Positions 45,622 to 57,005 of a stretch of DNA of 64,000 bases are shown in pieces. This DNA is from Clavulina sp. PMI_390 (taxonomy: Eukaryota; Basidiomycota; Agaricomycetes; Cantharellales; Hydnaceae), in assembly GCA_015039315.1 (NCBI GenBank), contig WIDE01000021.1:372675-436674 (forward strand). Reading direction: 5' to 3'. Position 1 is the first letter of the stretch, and every line of letters begins with the position of its first letter. Below the pieces are notes generated by a model that had not been told where the DNA came from, did not search any database, and saw only the letters and a list, made by a program, of their open reading frames with translations. The translations under genes were made by a program, and so were the position numbers.

Positions 45622-47843
45622 CTAAATCCGGCGCCATGAACTGAGGAAAATGGCCCGCCACGACTCAGGCGAGCTGAACCTATTGGGATGTTCGCCACCT
45701 CCGTGTTGAAAAATGAATCCTCGTGCTACTTTGATGGAAAGTCTCCCATGACTCTGCCCACAGTGGATCGGTACAAGTTTGTCATTGAAAATGTGCCTGA
45801 CTTTGACAAGCTGAAGGTTGGTATAGAGGACAGTTGGGAGGCGAAGGAATGAGCAATGTCTTCCCCGCCCTTGGCGAAATGCGGGGCTAGCGAGGGTCTC
45901 TGCATGAAGAGCAAACTCTGGAGAATTATGAAGAAAGTTCAGGACATAATCTCTGCAACTGATGAGAGCAACGGACCATCGTAAGAGAGTAAGAATTTCT
46001 CCTCAGCAAAGCGGAACATCCCCAGTGAACGCCTGGACGTGAGTCCTTTCAGAAGAATGGTGTGGCATGGATTAGTGCTCTGTGGGATAGCAGCGCTCTT
46101 AATCTTGATACAGAATGTGGTTATTATCTCTGTTCACGGCAGCAGTATCGAGACGTACTCGGATAGATCCATAATTTCAAAGCCGTCTGGGCACAGAATG
46201 GCGACCTCAGACTTCAGAAAAATCAAATCGTGTGCTGGGGAATTGAAGTAAATCTCCTACAGAAAGTGTCTGCTATGAATGTCATGATATTGTTATCATG
46301 CAATTACCAGGCAAGCGACATACCCGGAGGGTCTTGAACCACTCGACTTTCTCGTCATTAGAGGCATTTGAGCTGTCGCAGAGGACATCCGCAAAGGATT
46401 CCAATACACAGAAAATCCTTTTAGCCTGAAATGATAGGAGGTGGGCCTGAGGTTCTTGCCGTTAAGGAGAAGAGAAGAGAAAGGCCCCTGCCTTGTTTTT
46501 GGGGTTTTTTCTTGCATATATCACTACAGCACGACCACTAATGATCCCAGCCCTGAAGAACTCCACTTGATGATCCATGCTGAGTCGATGTATTTTGACT
46601 TCTGACATGGAGCTCGCAGGCCTCGGCCACGTCAGATCCCGAACGTGGAATGCAACAAGGGTCTGATTCGAGTATGAGATATCCTCAGCAAGAGCCGAAA
46701 GAGTCATATCAAACCTTGTTCACCAGTATCAAGAGGACCCCTAGATCTGGCAGCAGCGCACACTGCGTAACGTTACTAGTGCTCGCGGCTCGCTGCAAGC
46801 CTAAATGATCAAAGTTTGAGGGAATACCAAGGATTCACTATGCATCCCGGTGAGCACTCACCCTGGGCACTGACCTTCGATTCAATCCACACATCACCGT
46901 CAGTTTTTTGCTCAGTCCAGTCTATATTTTCAGATTTTATGTCAATCAAATCATCGCCGCTAGAGGGTTCCGCGTGTTCTAGGTTGGATAGAGCTCGCTG
47001 TTGAGCTGAATGTCCAAGTGTACCGGTTGAATCCGAGTGTGCTATGTTTTTATCCCAAAACCGATCGGGTGATGCATGCGAGCCGTTATCAATGGGCGGA
47101 AACAACGTGCCGAAGGTGGGCTGGGCGGTCTCAGTAGCGTAGAGTGCCTATACGCTTGATTGAGTTGACACAGGCGATACCTGGAGAAAACGAGTGAATG
47201 GCTCTTACTTTGATTCCTAATAGCATGCCGCGTCGCTTATTTATCGCTTCTCCGGCATTTTTCTTCCATTCAGCTCGACTCTCCTCCGATTGTGTAAAAA
47301 GCAGGTACTCTGCCTCATCCTCAGAATGCCGGAAGCCGCAAGGGAAAACGAGATATTTCTTATGTTGCGTTATTGGAGGCTCGTTGAGGCTGACAAGCTC
47401 GAGCCATTCTACAGGAATAGACTGTCGAGAAAAAGCTGAGATATTGAGCAAGCTTTGAAGGCCAAGGCTCTCACATACTCTGCTGAGAACGTGATACATC
47501 GCAACGCCATTCTTAGCCTTCACCTCCATTATCACGACTAGTCGGGAAATGAGCTTTTACAACTAATGCTGGTGAGAGGGCGAACGAATATTCTGACCAT
47601 AATTGTCCAGTAGGAAAACAATCACTTCTGACCACCTTGCCAACCCGAAAGCACTTTCAGATCGTCGCAGCAATCTTCCAACATGAAACAGCCGCCTTTT
47701 GTCTTCAATAAGCTCCAGGTTCTAAGGGCGTTCGCAATCAGCTCGAATCCAGGTGCAGCACCAACCCCAGCGTCAGTAGAAGTATCGCCACTCACCACCT
47801 CTGTCCCAGAGCTCCAGGCTAGGTTGCGATACAGCGTCTCCAT
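45622..47843 (-). CDS. PH-CNH protein lacking DH domain, copy 2, with degraded C-terminus
   Basis: The ATG at 47843 starts METLYRNLAWSSGTEV and splices at the same place as the other copies. Then follow NLELIEDKRRLFHVGRLLRR, VIVFLLDNYVVIMEVKAKNG, RSIPVEWLELVSLNEPPITQ and LLFTQSEESRAEWKKNAGEA (PH). The start of the CNH is replaced or widened by a divergent stretch (TFGTLFPPIDNGSHASPDRF through GDVWIESK). Recognisable CNH parts resume: NVTQCALLPDLGVLLILVNK, DHQVEFFRAGIISGRAVVIY, RIFCVLESFADVL, SPAHDLIFLKSEVAILCPDG and RSLGMFRFAEEKFLLSYD. After EFALHAETLASPAFRQG the VIEWEGTA block is missing and similarity fades, ending SWRAIFLSSWRRI. One intron after KNPKNK needs a GC donor. It could be an expressed divergent gene or a young pseudogene. 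Confidence 0.6.
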
Positions 47844-49490
47844 TCACTATTTTGCTAACAGTTTCGATCTCTTAGTCTCTCGAGGCGACAGCAGGGCGAG
47901 CAGGAGGGTTAGTTGGAGCAAAAACAGTTGGCGTCGGAACCGAACACGGCGAACAATTTTGGCAGAGGGCCAGAGGTGGGCGTTTCAGGGACAGAACAGA
48001 GGTGGTAGGGTGAATTTGAGGCCCAAATTCGATTTTGGGTAAGATCGAGTCTCGAAGCTACTGGTGGTATTGTGAAAGTGCCGTTGATACAAAAATTGAG
48101 AGGCTTTCTTGAGGCTTGAGTGTTATGTCATGAGGACGGTCTCAAAATGAAATTATGAAGTGAAATCTGCGACAACACAGATCGGCCCGGGCTTTACAGC
48201 CTCGTCATGGTTGTGTTGGCGAGGAGTTTTGCAGGCGCAACGCTGCACGGACTGTGGCTATGGTGGGGTGGGTCAACGTGGGAAACTTGCACGTGTGCCA
48301 ACACCCATCTTGCCCAGCTCTGCTGCTGTCACATTGCTAATTCTAATCCTGTCTTACCCCTGCCGCTATAAAGATGACTCATCCGGAACCCGCAGGAAAC
48401 AGTCTACCCGTAAATAGCACTTGAAAATCGACATGGGGCTAGAAGGTGGTGGAGATCTCCCGTGTTGTTTATCGCCACCCCTGCTCCAACACCTCGCCAT
48501 CTTATCCTCTAGAGGGTTCTACAACTTAAACCATAGGTCCGGAAGTGTCGATTTTCTGCATCGTTCGCAGATTTTTGTATTTCACTTCACCGGAAGCTCA
48601 GCCCACTTTGGGAACCTGTTTGAATTCCCCCCGTCCCCAAGTTGACCAAACCATCAAAGGAAGCTCCTTCCTGGTACCCAGCTCCGTTGACCGACAAAGT
48701 TTCGGCTCCGGGTCGGAGTTTCTCATCAGTCGCCACGACGACTCAGCTTCCTCGGCGTTATCGCCAAGATGGGACATATGACCAGCCGTAATTTCCAGGT
48801 GTTTCTAGCTGATTAGAACATGAATGTGGCATAGCACACGTACTTAACTCAATTTCGTTACTGATAGGCATGGTCCGTCAATTGAGTTTGAGGACGTCTC
48901 GAATCTCCACAACAATACGACACTTCTTACTTATATTCTCGGGGAAACTGAGTCGCCTGTGGGGTAAATACTACTCCATCCTGTGAGCAACCACCCTAAA
49001 TTCACTGCGACGCATTCCGTTTTCGGGCTAGCCGAGTCCTTCCCCTTGGAGACATCCTACCCCGCCACATCATGATACCCCTTGGAGATTCCTTTGCCGC
49101 AACATCAGTGTTCCCTATCGAGGCCCTTCACCCAGCAGCCATCGGCATTCCCCTCAAGCACTTTTTCCTCCTTCTCACTGACCAGTCTCGTCGAATGACC
49201 TTTCAACGCCATGTCTATTCTCAGAGAAGGCCGCAATATCCTCTCGGTCAGTTTACATCTTTTCTTGAACCGCGACGCCAAGCAATTAATATCGTGATCA
49301 TGACTGAATTAGCTTTTGGTTTCAATTGTCCATTTGTCTTGGCATTTCCGAATTGTAAGAACACTACCAGTCCTATCCACGTTCTGACGTCCCTGATCAC
49401 CTGGATTCTCGGAAGCACTGCGGCTGGGTAGGAACCTGTCAATGTCGCCAACACCTCGCTGGCAGAAACCGAAATATTTCCCTCGACGGG
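47844..49490. other. long intergenic region between divergent PH-CNH copy 2 and GH10 copy 1
   Basis: About 1.6 kb. Frames such as 48421-48645 and 49072-49431 carry no family motif. I see no tRNA-like or inverted-end element. It should contain both upstream regions. Confidence 0.45.
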
Positions 49491-49497
49491 ATATATA
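49491..49497 (+). promoter_or_regulatory. TATA box of GH10 copy 1
   Basis: GGGATATATAC about 70 bases before the ATG at 49567, preceded by an ATATTTCCCTCGA stretch. Nearly the same arrangement occurs upstream of GH10 copy 2. Confidence 0.6.
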
Positions 49498-49566
49498 CGT
49501 CGTCGAGGTATGCAGCTTTTTTCGACCAAGCTCGTAGCTCCAAAAGGCCCTTTGACGCAGACCGGC

Positions 49567-51277
49567 ATGGTTTCGACTCTTGCTTCCGTAGTTGTTCTCA
49601 CTTCTCTGGCTGCACCAGCGTTGGCTGTGCCCACCGTCTCTCTCCTCATCGACAACGGGTACGCCTCGAGCGGAACTCTTTCTATCAAATCTGTACTCTC
49701 CGCCGTCTCCTCGAGGAAAGGTTCCGCTTTCCACTTTGGTTCCACATACGACACATACGCACCAAACCAATCGTGGCAGCAAGGCATTTTCAACACCTTT
49801 TTCAACCACATCGTTGCGGAAAATGGTTGCAAGTGGGACGCCACGGAGCCAACGCGGGGCGTGAGCAGTCTCTCAGGGTGCCAAGGCGTGCAATCCTTTG
49901 GTGCGACCTACGGAGACTCATTCCGTGGCCACAATACCTTTTGGCATTCGCAACTTCCGGTCAGTCCTCACACTTTAGTTAACATATTCTCAAGCCATCC
50001 GACTAATATATCTCCTTGAAAGTCTTGGCTCCCTGGAAGCGTGACTGCTAGCGACCTTGTTGGCACCGTCATCCCACAGCACGTCCAACAAGAAATCTCT
50101 GGACTTGGATCCTCTGTGACCAGCTGGGACGTTGTCAATGAGGTTGTAGGTGATGGCGTGTCATCGGGCATGACGGCGCTGCAGTGTGTGCAGAACAAGA
50201 AAGTCTGGCCTACACAAACCAGCGATGGATCGAGCACCACACTCGTCACGGACTTGTCCTTCATCCATACTGCCTTCAGCACGGCTTACACTTACGCCGG
50301 TTCGAGCACCAGGCTGGCGATCAATGACTACAACACCGGTAAGCCTATTTTCTCTTCCTTCATTGAACCGCTTGTACTCAACTTCCCCTCTCCCTAGGTG
50401 GTAACGATGCTAAGACCGCCTGTGTCATCAACGTCCTCAAGGACATCCAATCCAGCACTTCCATTCCCTACTCCCGTCTTGCTGTCGGCTTCCAGAGCCA
50501 TATCTCCACCTCAAACTTCGTCGCTAAGTCCACCCTCGCGAGCACTTTCTCGACCCTTGCTGCCCTTGGTGTTGAGGCCATGATCACCGAGCTTGATATC
50601 TCTGCCGCAACGGACAGCGCTACGCTCAGGTACCAGGCCGCTATCTGGGGTGACTACATTGATGTAAGCTTTCGTTTAGGAGTTCTCATCGCGTAATAAT
50701 CTACTGACATCTTCCGCTTACCACAATCAAGGTTTGCTTGTATGCGTCCAACTGCAATGAGTTCATCAACTGGGACCCCCGAGACGATCAGTCCTGGCTC
50801 GGTGCCTCCGCTGCTGGAACCCTCTTCGACTCCAGCGGAAACCCCAAGCCTGCCGCATACGAGGTTGCTGCTCGTCTTCAGCACTACGCTAACGGCTATG
50901 CTGAGCTCTGCGCTACCGCCCTGGGCACGGGTTCCTGCACTGTCAAGCCCGACAGCGGCACGGGCACAGGTACCACGACTACAAAGGCTACCACGACCGC
51001 TACAACAGCGACCACGACCACTTCCGCGCCCTCTTCTGGGTGGTGAGTCTTTATTCCCCCACTCGATCGTTGACATATAAATCTTAAGTGTCCCACTCCC
51101 ATAGCACCCAGGCTTTGTACGGCCAATGCGGCGGTATCGGATTTACCGGTTGCACCACCTGCGCGTCAGGCTCGACTTGCAAATACAGCAACGCCTGTGA
51201 GTACTCCAGTTATCATCTAGCTTCCCAACTTTTTCTGATTTCGCTATTCTATAGACTACTCGCAATGCCTCACATAA
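49567..51277 (+). CDS. GH10 endo-1,4-beta-xylanase with C-terminal CBM1, copy 1
   Basis: Six exons (49567-49959, 50023-50338, 50398-50663, 50732-51042, 51105-51196, 51255-51277) sum to 1401 bases, 466 residues. I chose the ATG at 49567 because copy 2 starts there; an in-frame ATG exists at 49510. A signal peptide ([20 protein letters not shown]) is followed by GH10 landmarks: [45 protein letters not shown] with the acid/base Glu, [10 protein letters not shown] with the nucleophile Glu, and [12 protein letters not shown] with [11 protein letters not shown] Thr-rich linker leads to a CBM1: [34 protein letters not shown], with the usual Cys spacing and Phe where Trp is more common. Secreted xylan-degrading enzyme with cellulose-binding tail. 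Confidence 0.93.
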
Positions 51278-52247
51278 GCTTAGTAAAATGGTAGCATGGC
51301 TCGGTGCTACGCATCAGCCGCTTTGTAGTATCTCTGTCACAAGGGTCTCTTACATTTCAGGTATCATTGTTGGTGTCAGTTCCCAACTGGAATCAATTTC
51401 TTTCAAACTCTTCGTACTGCTGCAGTTCGAGTTACCTTCTTCGTCAGCCCCTTGAGCGCTATTGAGGGCCATATAGCGACGATTTCCTCGGATTATCCCA
51501 ATCTCAGCAATTTGTGGTCTTATCATCATACATACAGCGATTCCTGGGGAATCAAGGCTGCTAACGAGAACTGAGAGACTAGAATCACATCAATGTGTGG
51601 AGTGGTGCTTTTGATTATGGCTCTCTGGGCAGACTTGATGTCAGAAAGGCAGTCCCGATGCGACGATCGAGGAAGGCCAATCGGGCCCGATAAATTAGAA
51701 TGCACCGTAAATATTGTTTTCTAGATTTGAAGTGTGAAGGTATGGTGTGATGATGTTTGATGGCAGATCGTGAGGATTTGGCGTCAGAGATGTTTAGGAT
51801 GGCCTGAAGCGCGAAACATAGGTAAGGGAACCACGTGAGGCGACGATTGGCCAGTACCAACGACGGCTCCCACGTTGGACCACACCCATCCATTCTCAAT
51901 TTCAATGCGACTTCTAAAGGACAAAGCGTGGAAGCACAGCATATGGACCCCTTGCCTGGTCGATGCACGGCCAGAAGACCAGCATCGCATTTGCAGTCGA
52001 GGCTTCGGCCCTGACGACACCGCATCCGAGCCTCGGTAATGTTTTCAGCTAGCCTGTGGGGGGAATTGCAGCAAAATGGTCAATTCTTTCCAGCCAAATT
52101 CACCTCATGGTCTCACGCTTCCACAGCTTTTCTGTTCCTTAGACGCTAACCACTGAGTGACGGGAGCGTCAACCGTTGCTCTATCCCTCAGCACTCGGTC
52201 TCGCTTGATCGCGAAACTACAGGACCAAGCACTTAGAGGAATAATCG
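51278..52247. other. intergenic between GH10 copy 1 and PH-CNH copy 3
   Basis: 3' UTR of the xylanase and upstream region of the next gene. A minus-strand frame at 51615-52025 has no motif. No DH remnant before the ATG at 52248. Confidence 0.5.
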
Positions 52248-54534
52248 ATGGAGAAATTTTCGACGAACCTCGCCTGGAAGTCTGGGGAAGAGGTGGTGAG
52301 TGCTTACGGATTCAGAGTGCAAGCGTTGCGGAGACCATATTGATAATTTTTTTTCGCAACCTTGGGAAGAAACTGGACCTTCTCGATGATGGAAGGCAGC
52401 TCATTCATACTGGAAAACTACTGCTACGTTCTGAACGGGCTTTCGGATTGGGAGGATGGTCGGAGCTGGTTGTCTTCCTCTTTGACAATTACTGTCAGTC
52501 TTCAGTTGACCCTGACCCTAGCTGTCCATTCTAATATTTATTCCGTGGCTAGTTGTCATGACAGAAGTGAAGGTGAAGAATGGGGTCGCGGCATATCATG
52601 TTCACGACAAAGTATGCAATGATTATGATGAATGTTGTTTGCACTACCTCAATCTTTCCTACCAGCCAATCCCAGTAGAATTTCTTGAGCTCGTCAACTT
52701 CAACGAACCCCCCTTGAAGCGGGGTAGCTCTCCTGTTTTCCCATATAGGCTCCGACATTCTGGGCTTGAGGGCGCGGAACGCCTGCTGTTTACGGGATCC
52801 GAGGAAGAGCGATCCCAATGGAAGGCAAAGCTCGAGGAATCCATCAATATCCGAAGTGAAGAGCTAGCAGAAACTAAAGTGAGTAGGGTCTGGCCTCTCG
52901 TTCCCTTGGTTGCCGTTTAGCGTTTGCATTACTTGATAGGTATTTGAAGTCACCAAGATCTCCCAGAATACATTTGTTTCTTCATATCCGTTCAGCATTG
53001 ACGGATCTCAGACATCGGCTCATAGTTTTACAACGAACAAAATCACATGCACAGTGCCAATTAGTAGGTGACTAATAGTATTCCAATGGGAAGAAAGGCC
53101 TGATTCGAGTTCTCCAAGGAGCTGCTGATGGCCATGATCTTCTTATTGTGGGATGTGACACTGGTGTGTGGATTGGACCGAAAAACAACAGCTATTGTAA
53201 GTGATCTCTCCGAACTCTGGACCTACATGCTCTTTTATCAATTTATTACTCAGCTTTGCAGCGAGTGCTGATCCTGGAGCGCGTTACTCAGTGCGCAGTA
53301 TTGAAAGATCTAGGTCTCCTCTTGGTTTTGGCCGACAAGGTTTGGGTGCTGATTCTGTCTCTATCACTTGAAATTGCTCACTTCTTTATGTATTATTTAG
53401 ACGTTGTGTGCATATAAGCTGGAGGAGCTACTGGCGATCGGTCCTGTGAGCCCAACCCCAGTAATTGAGTCACAGCAGCTCAGTACGGGTCATGAAGTGG
53501 AGTTCTTCGCGGTTGGGAGTATCGGCGATCGTACTTTTCTGACCTACATGAGAAAGGACCGAAAGAAAAAGGTCAAAGCACTTACAGTTTCGATGAGCGG
53601 GCTGAATCTAAATTATGACTTCTGTAGTCTGACAGTTTCTTCTGCGTGCTGGAACCCGTCTCAGACGCCATTGTTACTGCGAAGCTTTCCGATGAGGAGG
53701 GGGCCGAGTGGTTCAAAGTTTCGAAGGTACCTCCCTTTCTTGGTCCACCACTGATAGAACGAAATGATCTCTGACATGAAATGTTCGCTGTAGCAATTCT
53801 TCCTCCCGTCACCAGCACACGATCTAATTTTTTTGAAGTCGAAAATCGCTGTTCTCTGCGCAAACGGCGTGGAGGTTATGGATTTTTGGGAGTACGTAGG
53901 AGTTCAGTTCTTTGATGCATTTAGTATAATAACTCGTGATTCCAGTTATAATAGTGTCACTATTCCTCTGATTAGTGTTCCAAGCCACGCTGGTTTGGCG
54001 AAGCGGCTCAAATCAAGACACGCCCTTGGAATGTTTCGCTCATCTGAGAACGAATTTCTACTCTGTTACGATGGTCTGTAAACCATATGTGTTCAAGAGA
54101 GCCCAGTCTAAGCTTCCTCTCATCCTGTAGAATTTGGCCTTTATGTGGATAGCCACGGCGACCCAACTTCACGCCAAGCAGGTGTGATTGAGTGGGAGGG
54201 CACAGCTGGCTCCATAGCATTTCATTCTCCCTACATTGTCGTATTCAGCTCGCGGTTCATCGAGGTCCGGGACGTCGTCGATGGCAGGCTGGTGCAAGTC
54301 ATCCAGGGTACTGAAATCCAGTCCACATACGACGGCCGAAGCAATCTGCACGAATCTATCAACGGTTTGGGTCCAACAAGAGGCGGTCCTAAACCTGACA
54401 AAACCCACACGACCAGCGCATCAAGGGAGACGCGCGTTCATTTCGTCATGAAAGGCCATAACGGACCCTACCACCCTACCCCCACTCATCATCTGTTTGA
54501 GCTTACACCGATCGACGGCGTCACTAAACAATGA
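52248..54534 (+). CDS. PH-CNH protein lacking DH domain, copy 3
   Basis: The ATG at 52248 begins MEKFSTNLAWKSGEEV, ending at the donor position shared by all copies. Spliced parts are KLDLLDDGRQLIHTGKLLLR, WSELVVFLFDNYFVMTEVKV, KPIPVEFLELVNFNEPPLKR, LLFTGSEEERSQWKAKLEES (PH), then DGHDLLIVGCDTGVWIGPKN, LQRVLILERVTQCAVLKDLG, GHEVEFFAVGSIGDRTFLTY, HDLIFLKSKIAVLCANGVEV, HALGMFRSSENEFLLCYD and EFGLYVDSHGDPTSRQAGVI with HSPYIVVFSSRFIEVRDVVD (CNH). It ends TPIDGVTKQ. It is the best preserved DH-less copy and closest in its CNH to the full RhoGEF. No exchange domain, so a regulatory or scaffold role is the only easy suggestion. The acceptor before KLDLL (GGAAG) is weak. Confidence 0.83.
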
Positions 54535-55226
54535 CCCACTCGTCATGTATTTCTAGCTAGGCTCCTGCGGTGTCGATGGTTTGTCAGGCTCGAACCAGAT
54601 GTACACTATTTCGGTTCAAATTTGCAGCAAGTTCTGACTCAAGCTACTACCTTTTCATATGTCCCTGGTTTTAACCAAGAGAGCCAATTACGAGCATTGT
54701 AAACATCTGCACTATGATTAGGGCATCGTTTTGCCCTTTGGAAGCAAATGATGCCCCTGACTGGCACAAGTATCTTAAGCTCACCTAGATTCAAATCTGG
54801 GAGAGGGTGGCGCAATACGGAGGGAGGAGACCAGCTTAGCACAAAAGTCAAGATGGAGCGGGTGTAAGTAAGAGTGGCTGTTGCGCATTTCTTATGTGAG
54901 TGTTATTACCACATCTCAACACTTAGAGGACATCTTCGCTTGTTGACCGCTTTTAGTATGGAGAACACTAACGGCAAGGGGTTCATGGAGCAGCTAGTGA
55001 GAATGATGCTTAGGAGAGCCAATAATTATAAATATGGCCCCTTGACCTTAAGTGGTGATGGAAATAATATCCCTCAGATCGGCTGCGGGTAGCTGGTTCA
55101 GAAAGGAACTGCATTCAACGAGAATGGACATCACAATTGATACCGAATCTGGAAGTGACGCTTGGAGCACAAGAATCTTTAGGCTACTGAGCCACAAGAT
55201 CGACTTGAATGGCCACATTGCCGGGC
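54535..55226. other. intergenic, convergent 3' ends
   Basis: Between PH-CNH copy 3 and GH10 copy 2. No coding signal recognised. Confidence 0.5.
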
Positions 55227-56930
55227 TCATGTCAAGCATTGCGAGTAGTCTGTGGGAAAAAGAGTGAGAGGGGAATCAGAAGCATAATAAACGAAGAGAT
55301 ACGCACAGGCGTTGCTGTATTGACACGTCGAGCCTGATGCGCACACTGTGCATCCGGTATACCCGATACCACCACATTGGCCGTACAAAGCTTGGGTGCT
55401 TTGCAGAAAGAATAGTCAGTCAGATATGGTTACGAGGCACGGTATAAACTCACCAGGAGCTAGATGAGGAGGTGGACGTTGACGTGGTGGTCGCTTTCGT
55501 GGTAGTGGTGGTTGTGGCTTTCGTGGTTGTCGCAGTCGAAGATCCATCCGGACTAACGGTGCAGGAGCTCGTGCCCAAGGCGGTGGCGCAGAGCTCGGCG
55601 TAGCCGTTGGCGTAATGCTGAAGACGAGCAGCAACCTCGTACGCGGCAGGCTTCGGGTTGCCACTTGAGTCGAAGAGCGTGCCAGCTGCAGAGGTTCCGA
55701 GCCAGGATTGGTCATCTCGAGGGTCCCAGTTGATGAACTCGTTGCAGTTGGATGCATACAAGCAAGCCTTGCAGGGAGTAATCAGACAGATGTGAGCGAA
55801 CAATCGCGAACTGATGATTCCCGAATGAAGCTTACATCAAGGTAGTCGCCCCAGATAGCCGCCTGATATCTGAGTGTAGCACTGTCCGATGCGGCAGAAA
55901 TATCGAGCTCGGTGATCATAGCCTCAACACCGAGAGCAGCAAGGGTCGAGAAAGTGCTCGTAAGGGCAGCTTTTGAAACGAAGGATGAAGTGGAGATGTG
56001 ACTTTGGAAGCCAACGGCAAGCCGAGAATAGGGAATCCCAGTGTTTGATTGGATGTCTTTAAGGACACTGATGACACAGGCGGTCTTAGCATCGCTGCCA
56101 CCTACGAGGAAAGGAAATTGTTAGACAAGTGGATTAGAAAATGGCCAAAAAAAAAAACTTACCAGTGTTGTAGTCGTTGATTGCCAGGCGGGTGCTGGAC
56201 CCAGCGTAGGTATACGCTGTGCTGAAGGCGGTATGGATGAAGGACAAGTCCGTAACGAGCGTAGTGCCAGAGCCATCGCTTGTCACTGTCGGCCAAACGT
56301 CCTTATTTTGCACGCACTGCAACGCCGTCATCCCTGACGATACACCATCACCTACGACCTCGTTCACAACGTCCCAGCTAGTTACAGAGGATCCAAGTCC
56401 AGATATTTCTGCTTGGACGTGCTGTGGGATGATGGTATTGACTACCTCGCTTGCAGTGAAGCTTCCAGGGAGCCACGACTATCAAGGACGTATATCAACC
56501 TATGATCTCGGACGAAAATCAGCGATAAAGAGAGACAAACCGGAAGCTGAGAGTGCCAGAACGTATTATGGCCTCGGAAGGTATCCCCGTAGGTCGCGCC
56601 GAATGACTGCACGGCCAAGCACGAAGTCAAGGTGCTATCTCCTTCCGACGGTTCAGTTGAGTCCCATTTGCACTCATTCTCTGCAACGATATGGTTGAAG
56701 AAGGTGCTGTACGTGCTCTCTAGCCAAGCCTGGTTTGTTGAATACGTGTCGTATGTGGAGCCAAAGTGGAATGTAGAGCCTTTCCGCGAGGAGACGGAGG
56801 AGAGGATAGACTTGATGGATAGAGTTCCGCTGGAAGCGTATCCGTTGTCAATAAGGAGGGAGACAGTGGGAACAGCGAGAGCCGGTGTGGCTAAGGAAAA
56901 AATAAGAACCGATGCGAGTGTTGCCGCCAT
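55227..56930 (-). CDS. GH10 endo-1,4-beta-xylanase with C-terminal CBM1, copy 2
   Basis: Inverted paralogue of the gene at 49567 with the introns I could place at matching positions. A signal peptide ([19 protein letters not shown]) is followed by [88 protein letters not shown] (acid/base Glu), [20 protein letters not shown] (nucleophile Glu) and [21 protein letters not shown] Thr/Ser linker with KATTT repeats leads to the CBM1 [35 protein letters not shown], with Tyr at the position that is Phe in copy 1. The last exon is tiny and ends at the TGA at 55227. The middle third is nearly identical to copy 1, while the linker and signal peptide differ more. Confidence 0.93.
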
Positions 56931-56998
56931 GTCGGTCTAAGCTAGTCGACCTGATAGAGCTATGGGCTGCTCTAACAACGACCCCACGCGGCGCTGAG

Positions 56999-57005
56999 TA
57001 TATAT
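56999..57005 (-). promoter_or_regulatory. TATA box of GH10 copy 2
   Basis: On the minus strand GGGATATATAC about 70 bases upstream of the ATG at 56930, preceded by an ATATTTCTCCCCCGA stretch like that of copy 1. The core promoter was duplicated with the gene. Confidence 0.6.

Noticed and set aside
45622..47843. Calling PH-CNH copy 2 a pseudogene outright
   Set aside because: Every exon up to the last can be joined in frame and no internal stop is forced, so decay is likely only at the C-terminus.
49510..49566. Upstream in-frame ATG for GH10 copy 1
   Set aside because: It would put 19 polar residues before a clear signal peptide; copy 2 starts at the downstream Met.
51615..52025. 136-residue minus-strand frame upstream of PH-CNH copy 3
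   Set aside because: No recognisable motif and no splice-supported continuation.
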